Below, in pieces: positions 1 through 7,356 of a stretch of 34,776 nucleotides of DNA; the stretch's first letter is position 1, and each line of letters begins with the position of its first letter. Source of the DNA: Desulfobacterales bacterium (GTDB lineage: Bacteria > Desulfobacterota > Desulfobacteria > Desulfobacterales > Desulfobacteraceae). Both the position numbers and the translations under genes were made by a program. Location of the stretch: positions 1-34,776 of the forward strand of contig JAHOYS010000258.1 in the NCBI GenBank assembly GCA_019038815.1, in the 5' to 3' direction. Below the pieces are notes generated by a model. The model worked only from the letters and a program-made list of their open reading frames with translations, searched no databases and was not told where the DNA came from.

Positions 1-55
1 ATTTTTCTGTATTCATTTATCTTTATCCTTTATTTAGTTTATGCTCCTGATGCTA
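1..55. repeat. Terminal direct repeat, identical to 34722-34776 (circular or terminally redundant contig)
   Basis: atttttctgtattcatttatctttatcctttatttagtttatgctcctgatgcta occurs at both ends, 55/55 nt. Confidence 0.97.
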
Positions 56-114
56 CGATGAATCAAATATTTTAATGCCTCTTCTATGTCGTCTAATCTC
101 TTTTCTATATCCAT
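34..114 (-). CDS. Possible 26-aa micro-ORF MDIEKRLDDIEEALKYLIHRSIRSIN (helical)
   Basis: Own translation; fills the gap between the GT2 gene and the gene at 34737; below the ORF-track length cut-off. Confidence 0.35.
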   Translation of the reverse strand: MDIEKRLDDIEEALKYLIHRSIRSIN

Positions 115-116
115 TT

Positions 117-698
117 TCAATTCCTTTTATTATGTTTTCTTTTATTTCTGTATTGGTAAAAATATATTGGAGGGTCTTCTATCATCACCTCTGAATGTAA
201 ATGGCCTCTAAGTGCAAAAGAGTAGTCTCTATCCTCACCATGAGAAACCTCCTTAAATGGACAGAGAGCCGCTATCTCTCTTTTGACGGGGTTAAGGTGG
301 TTTGGACAACGATAGGCCGTTACAGACCCCTTCTGCGGCCTTATATGGGTATACCATGAGCTAATAGCAAGGCTGTGTATGAAATTTATGGGATTTTTAC
401 CATTTGTTGTCATTTGACCTTTGAATCCAACCACGTCTGGACAAGTAGTGGTGGCTTCTAAAATGAGTGGGATGTACCGAGAATCAACCCAGTCGTCGTC
501 ATCAATAAACGATATGTACGGGGCTGTGGCTTGTGCGATGAGTTGATTGCGTTTGTAACCTATACTATGCTTTTCGCCGGGCTGAATAATAATTTCTACC
601 TCATCCGACCTCTCTTGTGACTGCAAAAAAGAGACAAGCTTTTTCACCATGCTTGTTCGTCTGCGGATAGTGGGAATCAAAATAGATAATTTATTCAT
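117..698 (-). CDS. Glycosyltransferase family 2-like
   Basis: MNKLSILIPTIRR..., ..YISFIDDDDWV.. typical of the GT-A nucleotide-sugar/metal motif; internal Met chosen as start. Confidence 0.75.
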   Translation of the reverse strand: MNKLSILIPTIRRRTSMVKKLVSFLQSQERSDEVEIIIQPGEKHSIGYKRNQLIAQATAPYISFIDDDDWVDSRYIPLILEATTTCPDVVGFKGQMTTNGKNPINFIHSLAISSWYTHIRPQKGSVTAYRCPNHLNPVKREIAALCPFKEVSHGEDRDYSFALRGHLHSEVMIEDPPIYFYQYRNKRKHNKRN

Positions 699-1308
699 TA
701 TTCCACTCCGTGAAATTTTTTTGTTCTGTACGAGCATAGGATGTAGTTGCTAAAAAATCTCTACCTATGTCTTCGAGTACAACTGCTGTGGGCCAATGCT
801 TTGACCTAAAAGAAACTTGATGAATCTGCCATTCTGGGTTTAAATCTGGTGTGAGTATGGCGGCAATCTTTTTGGTCACAGCAGAAAACGTCAAAATTGG
901 GGATAAATTAAATTTATATTTAAAACTCCGGTATGCTCTCAAGTTGATAGCGTCAAGGCGGCGTAAATCACACTTTTTGCGAATGATATCAAAATTAATT
1001 TTGTGCAGCAGGAGCCAATCACACTCACAATGAAAAACGTATTTGCGATTATTTTCTTCATGTTCCCACACACTCTTGACAGCCATCGGGAAATTGGGCC
1101 ATGGGTTTTCTATAAAATAAATCTCCTCAAAATATTTGTAGAAGACAGATTTGACGGCAGAGATGTGTTGTGGCTCAAATATATCCAAGTTTACTATGGC
1201 CTTGGATGGTAACCCTAGGTTGCGAGAGAAGGACGCCAAAGACCGTTCGATGATGGTGTCCCTACCACCTATGACGCATTCTGTAGTTGTAAAAGTCGTG
1301 TTATCCAT
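691..1308 (-). CDS. Hypothetical, probable glycosyltransferase-like protein
   Basis: 205-aa ORF overlapping the GT2 gene start; ..YVFHCECDWLLL.. resembles a GT-A acidic motif. Confidence 0.5.
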   Translation of the reverse strand: MDNTTFTTTECVIGGRDTIIERSLASFSRNLGLPSKAIVNLDIFEPQHISAVKSVFYKYFEEIYFIENPWPNFPMAVKSVWEHEENNRKYVFHCECDWLLLHKINFDIIRKKCDLRRLDAINLRAYRSFKYKFNLSPILTFSAVTKKIAAILTPDLNPEWQIHQVSFRSKHWPTAVVLEDIGRDFLATTSYARTEQKNFTEWNNE

Positions 1309-1756
1309 TATATTTATTTTTCAATTGCTTTATAGCTGATGCATATATGTCACGGCAAATTTCTACGTTGAGATTTAATTTCTCTGACACTTCTGTCCAA
1401 GTTTTGTTTTCCCATAGCCGTGCATATACAATCTCTTTGCCGGTTGGTCCTAGACTATCCATTATGGTCTCCACTACGGTCTGAATATCTGGGTCTTTTT
1501 CTTTAGATGATAAATAATCGAAGTCACGATTAGTAGAGTACTTTTTTTGTTTTTGTTCTGCACTTTTAATTTGTTTGTGTGCCTCAAGTAGGCACAACCT
1601 GCTCGATGCCGATACTCCATCTTTTATACTGCTAAGCGTTTTTACGATTGCCAAGGTGGCAATACCAACTCTATCCTCATAAGAGACACAACTTGACCGA
1701 AATTTAGCAGCTATCCATTTTGAAAATTTAAGAATGTCTTCCCCACCTGTTTCCAC
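1301..1756 (-). CDS. Small sigma-70-like / HTH transcription factor
   Basis: N-terminal region-2-like segment (YEDRVGIATLAIVKTLSSI) and C-terminal region-4-like HTH (LWENKTWTEVSEKLNLNVEICRDIYASAIKQLKNKY). Confidence 0.55.
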   Translation of the reverse strand: METGGEDILKFSKWIAAKFRSSCVSYEDRVGIATLAIVKTLSSIKDGVSASSRLCLLEAHKQIKSAEQKQKKYSTNRDFDYLSSKEKDPDIQTVVETIMDSLGPTGKEIVYARLWENKTWTEVSEKLNLNVEICRDIYASAIKQLKNKYNG

Positions 1757-2220
1757 TACTTCTCCTTAAATTTTTCTGTAACGTCTTGTAGCTTAGATAG
1801 GTTACTGCGATAACTGGCCATCAACCGTGAAAATTCTTTTTCCTTTTGCAGGGTGTGAACTTTATCCGCCAATCGAGGGGCAAGCCTTTTGAATAACAAA
1901 GAACTTTTGGTATAGTACCAGCCCTTTTCTTTATCAATCGCTGACCAGAAACGCTCATCCGAATGGCCATCAAACCCGTACTTGTGAATGAGAATAGTTT
2001 TTTCATCTTCTGTACACATAGCAAATAACTCTTTTACGGTTGCTTCACGCATTTCCCGTTCTTCGGTCTCCTCTGCCGTTTCATACTGTTCAGGCTCGCA
2101 GTCGTCCATGTCTCTCCTTGTCTTGTGGTCAAAACGCTCCTTGCCGTTACCACGCCATCTGTGCGGTGTGCATATCGTACACCTTACGCTTCTTTTGCTT
2201 TTCTTTCTTTTATAATTCAA
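1756..2220 (-). CDS. Hypothetical protein with N-terminal basic CxxC segment and weak sigma-region-4-like segment
   Basis: CTICTPHRWRGNGKERFDHKTRR; ..EDEKTILIHKYGFDG..; ATG overlaps the next gene's start region. Confidence 0.45.
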   Translation of the reverse strand: MNYKRKKSKRSVRCTICTPHRWRGNGKERFDHKTRRDMDDCEPEQYETAEETEEREMREATVKELFAMCTEDEKTILIHKYGFDGHSDERFWSAIDKEKGWYYTKSSLLFKRLAPRLADKVHTLQKEKEFSRLMASYRSNLSKLQDVTEKFKEK

Positions 2221-2395
2221 CGTCTTCTAATAATTTATTTAAAAGTTTAAACCTTACCAGATTCAATTGGTCGTTTTGATTTACCGCTTCTCTATCTTCG
2301 TCTCGCTCTATCAAAACGTTAATACGGTTTGAATCTTCAATTCCGTTAATTTTTTTTAGCAATTCTAAAATTTGGTCGATTGTTTCTAATGTCAT
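2210..2395 (-). CDS. Hypothetical small helical protein
   Basis: 61-aa ORF packed between neighbours with start/stop overlaps. Confidence 0.5.
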   Translation of the reverse strand: MTLETIDQILELLKKINGIEDSNRINVLIERDEDREAVNQNDQLNLVRFKLLNKLLEDVEL

Positions 2396-2724
2396 GATTT
2401 CTCCTTAAGTAACTTTTCATACACAGATATATATGAAGGCGGTTTTGTTTTTTTGTAAGAATAATTTTTTATTTTTAAAAAAAGTTTTGGTCGGTTTTCT
2501 TTGAGCCACTCGCTGAACCAGACACCATTGCGGTGGGCTGAGAGAAAAGAAAATGAGTGACAACCAGCACAAAGTAATAGCCCTTCGCCGAACGGCCAAT
2601 ATTTTCTGTCAACCAGATGGTGAGAATTAAGGTGGTATTCACTGCCGCATACGACACAAACTTTGTCTCGCTCCTTGATAATCTCTGCCCAGAGTTTTAG
2701 GCATTTTTTTCTTGTGTATTTCAT
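2392..2724 (-). CDS. HNH endonuclease-like protein
   Basis: CVVCG...LNSHHL...GLLLCAGCH pattern. Confidence 0.65.
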   Translation of the reverse strand: MKYTRKKCLKLWAEIIKERDKVCVVCGSEYHLNSHHLVDRKYWPFGEGLLLCAGCHSFSFLSAHRNGVWFSEWLKENRPKLFLKIKNYSYKKTKPPSYISVYEKLLKEKS

Positions 2725-2924
2725 AATTTGTTTAGTTGTTCGTGTATTTCACGATGGCACTTAACACAAACCCAAGTTATTTCAAGTGGTTTGGAATAAT
2801 CATCATGATGAGCTTCTATTCTAGTTTTGGGCCTTTCCTCACAAATAGAACAAACTTTTGGTTTCACTAAGCCGCTACGAACCATTCCGCTTATTTTTAA
2901 TCCACATTTAGTACAATATTTCAT
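2721..2924 (-). CDS. Small HNH/zinc-finger protein
   Basis: CTKCG..CSICEERPKTRIEAHHDDYSKPLEITWVCVKCHREIH. Confidence 0.7.
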   Translation of the reverse strand: MKYCTKCGLKISGMVRSGLVKPKVCSICEERPKTRIEAHHDDYSKPLEITWVCVKCHREIHEQLNKL

Positions 2925-2933
2925 ATAATATAT

Positions 2934-2961
2934 AATATACTTTATTTTACAAATATTGCAA
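2934..2961 (-). promoter_or_regulatory. Putative sigma70-type promoter (minus strand)
   Basis: TTGCAA-16-TATATT, directly after the terminator and upstream of the 2924 start. Confidence 0.4.
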
Positions 2962-2962
2962 A

Positions 2963-3000
2963 TAAAAAATAAAAAAAAGAGAAGTCCATTGGACTTCTCT
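2963..3000 (-). terminator. Rho-independent terminator (minus strand)
   Basis: AGAGAAGTCCA-A-TGGACTTCTCT stem followed on the minus strand by TTTTTTTTATTTTTTATTT. Confidence 0.8.
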
Positions 3001-3074
3001 TCTCAGGTTGAGGATTTGAAAGGTTAGGAAAAACTCCTCAACCTTCACCTCGACGGGCAAATTTTGGCATACAC

Positions 3075-3130
3075 GCCTTGCTAAATCTGCCTTGCTAAAT
3101 CTGCCTTGCTAAATCTGCCTTGCTAAATCT
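3075..3130. repeat. Tandem array, 14 bp x 4 (gccttgctaaatct)
   Basis: Four perfect contiguous units. Confidence 0.97.
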
Positions 3131-3330
3131 TCTGAGCCCAATCTTTTCCTTACAAGGATATCAAGCTCTTCCTCCCAAATAGTTTTCATTTTAAAAGAAA
3201 TGTCGTAGTCCTCATAGTAAATTTCATCATCAGTAACCCAACCCTGAGAATTTGCGAATAAAAGTTCTTCCTCGGTAAGCTCCATATCTTCGTCATAAAA
3301 CCATTCTGTGAATTTTGCTTTTGTAATCAT
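3109..3330 (-). CDS. Acidic 73-aa protein
   Basis: 20 Asp/Glu versus 8 Lys/Arg; AAAGG upstream of ATG; own promoter and terminator. Confidence 0.7.
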   Translation of the reverse strand: MITKAKFTEWFYDEDMELTEEELLFANSQGWVTDDEIYYEDYDISFKMKTIWEEELDILVRKRLGSEDLARQI

Positions 3331-3362
3331 TTTTTTAACCTTTCGAGTTAATTGCTATACTT

Positions 3363-3390
3363 ATAATACACTTTTATATACGCTTGTCAA
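3363..3390 (-). promoter_or_regulatory. Strong sigma70-type promoter (minus strand)
   Basis: TTGACA-16-TATTAT with an A/T-rich upstream tract. Confidence 0.7.
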
Positions 3391-3429
3391 ACAAAAAATC
3401 CTAAAAAACTTATTTTTTTTCTAAAATTT

Positions 3430-3572
3430 TTAAACGACCCTTATAGTTTTCACGTAAGATTCAAAATCAGGGTGGTTTTCATTTGCCATGTTTCATTTGC
3501 CATGTTTCATTTGCCATGTTTCATTTGCCATGTTTCATTTAAAATATTATCGTCTAATCCAAAATCCGTCAT
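3430..3572 (-). pseudogene. Small ORF disrupted by the 14-bp array (MTDFGLDDNIL[array]NENHPDFESYVKTIRVV)
   Basis: AAGGAG-ATG start; reads to a stop inside the array; removing 56 bp (4 x 14) restores a 28-aa ORF. Confidence 0.45.
3477..3540. repeat. Tandem array, 14 bp x ~4.6 (tttcatttgccatg)
   Basis: Four perfect units plus an 8-nt partial. Confidence 0.97.
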
Positions 3573-3583
3573 GTTATTCTCCT

Positions 3584-4633
3584 TCATCTATAAATTTTTG
3601 TTTTTTGTAATTCTTTAAACAGAGCATCTGCACCATATTTAATTAACATATCATTCCAGTCTTTACAACCTTTTGATGGGTGAATATATTCAATATTTCC
3701 CCTCGACATTCTAGATAACAAATATTCACATATTTTCTTAGCGGCTCTGATTCCTACCATATCATTATCGAGTGCTACAACAAACTTATAATTTTTAATT
3801 AGACTGTATTGTTTTAAACTAATCTCTGCACAGCCCAAAGCCACTCCATTGAGTCCTACTATGGATATTGCCTTTGCGTCGAACTCACCCTCTGTTATGT
3901 AGATTGTAGAACCATCTGTCGGCCACGTCCCAGCCATATATACCACGTCGCTCTTACCGGGAGAATTTAACCCTTTAGTTGGGGCCAAATATTTTGGTGG
4001 TCCTTCATATTTCTTCATCTTAACAATATCCATATATCTGCCGTTAAAATAAACCAATTTACCCTCTGGGTCATAATAAGGAATTATAATTCTATTCGCA
4101 TGTTTACCTCTAGAGCAAATATACATCTCATCAATAGGTAGGCAGCGACCATTAAGTAGGCAGCGACCATTAAGTATACCAACAGCCTTATCCCTCATGT
4201 GAGACTCTACAGTGTCCTCTCCTGAAGGTATATCGGTAAGCTTGTAGGTGTGCTCGGGTAAATTTATTTTAACCTGAGTGAAACCACAGACAATCTCATC
4301 ACTCATCTTTGCTTCTAACGCCCAACGATATGACATATAATCTGGATTGCTGTGATTGTCCACATACCTGCCTTCACCACAAACTTTTGCCATAGCTTCT
4401 TTTTTACTACAGCCATCTATTTCCATAATTAAATGATATAACCTTTTGCCACTACCCTTACGACTCACCTGACAAAAAAAAGTTCCTTTTTCCACATTAA
4501 TATATAGCTTCTTTTTCCTTGACTCACAATGAGGAGAAACTGAATAAAGCTCAGTGCCATTATCTTTTACTTCTCCAAAATTAGATTCCATATAGTTCAA
4601 AACTTTGTCTTTATTATATTCTTCATTCATCAT
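3584..4633 (-). CDS. DNA primase (CHC2-like N-terminus, Toprim domain)
   Basis: YITEGEFDAKAISIVGLNGVAL..., FVVALDNDMVG Toprim motifs. Confidence 0.85.
   Translation of the reverse strand: MMNEEYNKDKVLNYMESNFGEVKDNGTELYSVSPHCESRKKKLYINVEKGTFFCQVSRKGSGKRLYHLIMEIDGCSKKEAMAKVCGEGRYVDNHSNPDYMSYRWALEAKMSDEIVCGFTQVKINLPEHTYKLTDIPSGEDTVESHMRDKAVGILNGRCLLNGRCLPIDEMYICSRGKHANRIIIPYYDPEGKLVYFNGRYMDIVKMKKYEGPPKYLAPTKGLNSPGKSDVVYMAGTWPTDGSTIYITEGEFDAKAISIVGLNGVALGCAEISLKQYSLIKNYKFVVALDNDMVGIRAAKKICEYLLSRMSRGNIEYIHPSKGCKDWNDMLIKYGADALFKELQKTKIYR
4139..4174. repeat. In-frame 18-bp x 2 duplication inside the primase gene
   Basis: taggcagcgaccattaag twice; protein LLNGRCLLNGRCLP. Confidence 0.95.
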
Positions 4634-4647
4634 ATCTTTTTCTTCTT

Positions 4648-4683
4648 TTCCTTACTAATTTCCTTACTAATTTCCTTACTAAT
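4648..4683. repeat. Tandem array, 12 bp x 3 (ttccttactaat) in the primase leader
   Basis: Three perfect units; minus-strand copy reads attagtaaggaa (SD-like AAGGAA). Confidence 0.95.
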
Positions 4684-4734
4684 TTGCTTACGAAGACAAC
4701 TTGTAAAATCTCATGGCCCTTAGTGTTTTAACTT

Positions 4735-4768
4735 GGCACACTCTAAAGTGTGTGCCTTAACGTGTCAA
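4735..4768 (-). promoter_or_regulatory. Promoter with overlapping palindromic operator upstream of primase
   Basis: Minus strand TTGACA-17-TAGAGT; GGCACACACTTTAGAGTGTGCC (18/22 symmetric) covers the spacer and -10. Confidence 0.6.
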
Positions 4769-4832
4769 CGACGGTCTGAGGTCATCTAAGTCTTTATTCC
4801 ACAGTTGTTTAACGTGGTCTAAAAGCATTTAA

Positions 4833-6518
4833 TCAACGACCTTTTTTTTCAAGCAACGTTTCTCTGTAATATACATCAGGTATTGATGCATTTTTAGATA
4901 GGTTCATTTGACATATTTTTATTTTTTCTTTCAACCTTATCAGGGTGTTAGTCATCAACGTTTTAGTCATGTTTTTAATCTTCTTTTCAGGTTTACATGT
5001 TTTAGGATTTTTATATTCAGTGACGTATTTTATATTTAATTTTTGTAAATCTGACTTAGAAACGCCGGTGTCTCTATTTACCTCAGATGCGGTTAGTATT
5101 GGAATATGTTTAAGCAACGCATTTTCTTGCAAGGAGTTTTCTTCGTCCTTTTCTTTATGCTTTTCTCCAGCAACGGTGCCCTCATATTCAAGAATTAGAT
5201 TAGACTTATTATTTTTAAGTTCAATAGATTTTGTTTTAATTATTATTTCTGGTAGTATTGGTGTAGATTTTGTTTTTATGTATTTTAAATTAAGTTTAGA
5301 TGGTGAACCTTTTGTTTCAAAGGTCCAGTGGATATCAGCATTTAAAGCACCACTGCCTCTGGGGCCAGAGCCAGCGTTGTTGGTGTGATGGATTATTATT
5401 ACTGTAGCACCATCCCACATACGTTTTAATTCATCTGCGACGTTAACAAATATACCCATGGCTGCTGAATCATTTTCACTTATCCCACCCCAACATCTAT
5501 GAAGCGTATCAATGATTACTAATTTTGGAGTAACTTTTGGGTGCTTCTTTTTCAATGCATCAACAAACATTCTGGCTAGGTTCGGAGTTTCAACAAAGTT
5601 TTCTGGTCTATCATATACAATAAAGTCATCATTCGCCAGAACATATTTGTTTGCCTTTTCCCAAGCCTGCCTTCTTTCTTTGATTTCGTGTTGACCTTCT
5701 GCTGCAATATAAAATACGGAGCCTATATGGGAATTATTAACTTTATATTTGCCCAGGAATGGTAGCCCTGAGCATACACTACAAGCCATGTGGCCAGCTA
5801 GATAGGATTTTAACGTACCGGACATACCATAAATCATTCCAAGAGTATCATTATGGAAGAAGTCCTTTATAATCCATTCTTTATCCTCCATATCATCTTG
5901 TTTTTTCTTGTCTAATATGTGGTTAGACATGTTATCTTTAGAAGATAAATTCATAATTGTAGACATATTACTTAGATGAGTCTCATAATCATCTACAGTT
6001 ATTTTTTCTCCTTCATCAGTTTTTACATTTATTAATCTATCAAATTCTCTACGCTCTTCACTGATACTCCTATCTCTTATAAACTCATCTATATGGTCAG
6101 TAATATAGAGTGTAGTGCCCTCTGTAAGTGGGTTAGAGAGAATTTTCTCTAGTTGGTGAGTTGCCTCTGATATTAGGGTATGAGCGTTATCTTCTAATTT
6201 AAAATGATTTCTTATCTCTTTAATAATAATCTTTTTTTCAGGAAGACCGGGATATTTATCATTAAAATCATGTGCAATTTTTACAAAGAGAGCTTGATTG
6301 CTATTTTTAAAAATGCCCGGTTTATCTAAATAAATTAGATTTGCGGTATTAGATGCGTCGGTAAGAATGACTGTACATACATCAAACGGGTCATACTGAA
6401 TTCTTCTTTCTTTAATTTCTTCTTCGTCTAAATCAAAAGTGGGTTCGTGATTTTCTACTAATTTAATATTTGCCTTAGACGCTTTGTACATCTCCTCAAA
6501 TTCATTTTTACTTTCCAT
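4833..6518 (-). CDS. RepA-like AAA/RecA-fold ATPase (replicative helicase)
   Basis: P-loop GMSGTLKS, KLVIIDTLHR, VIIIHHTNNAGSGPRGSGAL; GGAGGA SD before MESKNEFEEM. Confidence 0.8.
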   Translation of the reverse strand: MESKNEFEEMYKASKANIKLVENHEPTFDLDEEEIKERRIQYDPFDVCTVILTDASNTANLIYLDKPGIFKNSNQALFVKIAHDFNDKYPGLPEKKIIIKEIRNHFKLEDNAHTLISEATHQLEKILSNPLTEGTTLYITDHIDEFIRDRSISEERREFDRLINVKTDEGEKITVDDYETHLSNMSTIMNLSSKDNMSNHILDKKKQDDMEDKEWIIKDFFHNDTLGMIYGMSGTLKSYLAGHMACSVCSGLPFLGKYKVNNSHIGSVFYIAAEGQHEIKERRQAWEKANKYVLANDDFIVYDRPENFVETPNLARMFVDALKKKHPKVTPKLVIIDTLHRCWGGISENDSAAMGIFVNVADELKRMWDGATVIIIHHTNNAGSGPRGSGALNADIHWTFETKGSPSKLNLKYIKTKSTPILPEIIIKTKSIELKNNKSNLILEYEGTVAGEKHKEKDEENSLQENALLKHIPILTASEVNRDTGVSKSDLQKLNIKYVTEYKNPKTCKPEKKIKNMTKTLMTNTLIRLKEKIKICQMNLSKNASIPDVYYRETLLEKKGR

Positions 6519-6721
6519 TATTTTCCTCCGGCCACTCATTCTCGTAATGATAACTATCTGAATCTATCAGTATAGAGTCAATTGGTTCTATTGGTTCTAT
6601 TGGTTCTATAGTTTTTATGGGGGGGAAGTTGAGGGGTTTCGTCTGGTAGAGTAAGTTGTTGTAGATATTTGATGTAAGCGTCACCGACAGCATCTATTTG
6701 TTTTTTTGTAAATTTTTTCAT
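6508..6721 (-). CDS. Small ORF split across two frames at a C7 tract (47-aa short form; 70-aa long form if shifted)
   Basis: AGGAAG-ATG start MKKFTKKQIDAVGDAYIKYLQQLTLPDETPQLPP; zero frame ends RTNRTNRTN*, alternative frame runs IKTIEPIEPIEPIDSI...NNGK* into the repA start. Confidence 0.55.
6581..6607. repeat. Tandem array, 9 bp x 3 (attggttct)
   Basis: Three perfect units. Confidence 0.93.
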
Positions 6722-6762
6722 TTTCGCACTTCCTGCCGCACCTTCGTTTAAAAAAAATGTGC

Positions 6763-6806
6763 TGGCCACCAGCACCGAAAGTGCGAGTAAAGAATGCTGG
6801 TGGCCA
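6763..6806. promoter_or_regulatory. 12-bp perfect inverted repeat in the minus-strand leader
   Basis: TGGCCACCAGCA-20 nt-TGCTGGTGGCCA; an additional nested GTGCTGG-cca-CCAGCAC. Confidence 0.7.
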
Positions 6807-6821
6807 TTACTGCACTACCTT

Positions 6822-6849
6822 AATATAGACTTCTCAAATTTTTTATCAA
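6822..6849 (-). promoter_or_regulatory. Putative leftward early promoter
   Basis: TTGATA-16-TATATT on the minus strand in the divergent intergenic region. Confidence 0.5.
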
Positions 6850-6907
6850 CGGAAAAATAAAATAATAATTATATTAAAATAAAAACAACTTTTCTAGATT
6901 TTTTAAC

Positions 6908-6935
6908 TTGGCGCTAGATTTCAGATTGGTACAAT
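6908..6935 (+). promoter_or_regulatory. Putative rightward promoter
   Basis: TTGGCG-16-TACAAT with extended -10 TGG; AGGAG-ATG follows. Confidence 0.5.
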
Positions 6936-6969
6936 GTTTTTTGCTTACTGTATTTTTTAGGAGTAAAAA

Positions 6970-7254
6970 ATGAACGCATTTACAAACGTCACCTATCTAC
7001 TAACCGAAATAGACTGCATTCGGACCTGTATCAAAAAGACATCAAGGGCAAGAGGTTTCATAATCGCTATGATGGATGGGTTTATTGAGGCATTTCAAGA
7101 ACACACCAAGGAGGCCATTTTAGAAGCGCTACCGCCTGATGAGGGCACAGGAGAGCCACGAGAGGCTCTAAAAGAAATTTACAAGTCACTACGTGATAGC
7201 ATTATGATTTTAGATGAGTCTGCATCGTATCCAGAATGGGAAAATATTACATAG
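6970..7254 (+). CDS. Hypothetical protein, 94 aa
   Basis: AGGAG RBS, promoter upstream and terminator downstream. Confidence 0.75.
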   Translation: MNAFTNVTYLLTEIDCIRTCIKKTSRARGFIIAMMDGFIEAFQEHTKEAILEALPPDEGTGEPREALKEIYKSLRDSIMILDESASYPEWENIT

Positions 7255-7287
7255 TCTAAAGTGATGGTTTGATATCAACCTTGCTTG

Positions 7288-7321
7288 GAAGCCCCGAGTC
7301 TGTCCGGGGCTTCTTTTTTTT
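7288..7321 (+). terminator. Rho-independent terminator
   Basis: GAAGCCCCG-agtctgtc-CGGGGCTTC then TTTTTTT. Confidence 0.9.
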
Positions 7322-7322
7322 C

Positions 7323-7350
7323 TTGACTTTATATAAAATTTTGGTATACT
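7323..7350 (+). promoter_or_regulatory. Sigma70-type promoter
   Basis: TTGACT-16-TATACT immediately after the terminator. Confidence 0.6.
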
Positions 7351-7356
7351 GTATAT

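Noticed and set aside
38-56. GTAGCATCAGGAG shared between the 34-114 region and the end of the gene at 32945
   Set aside because: Only ~13 bp; could be a remnant gene end or chance, not enough to call recombination.
3075-3540. CRISPR array
   Set aside because: The repeats are contiguous 14-bp units without spacers, and there are no cas-like genes.
4945-5388. 147-aa plus-strand hydrophobic ORF
   Set aside because: Antisense to the well-supported RepA-like ATPase; no RBS.
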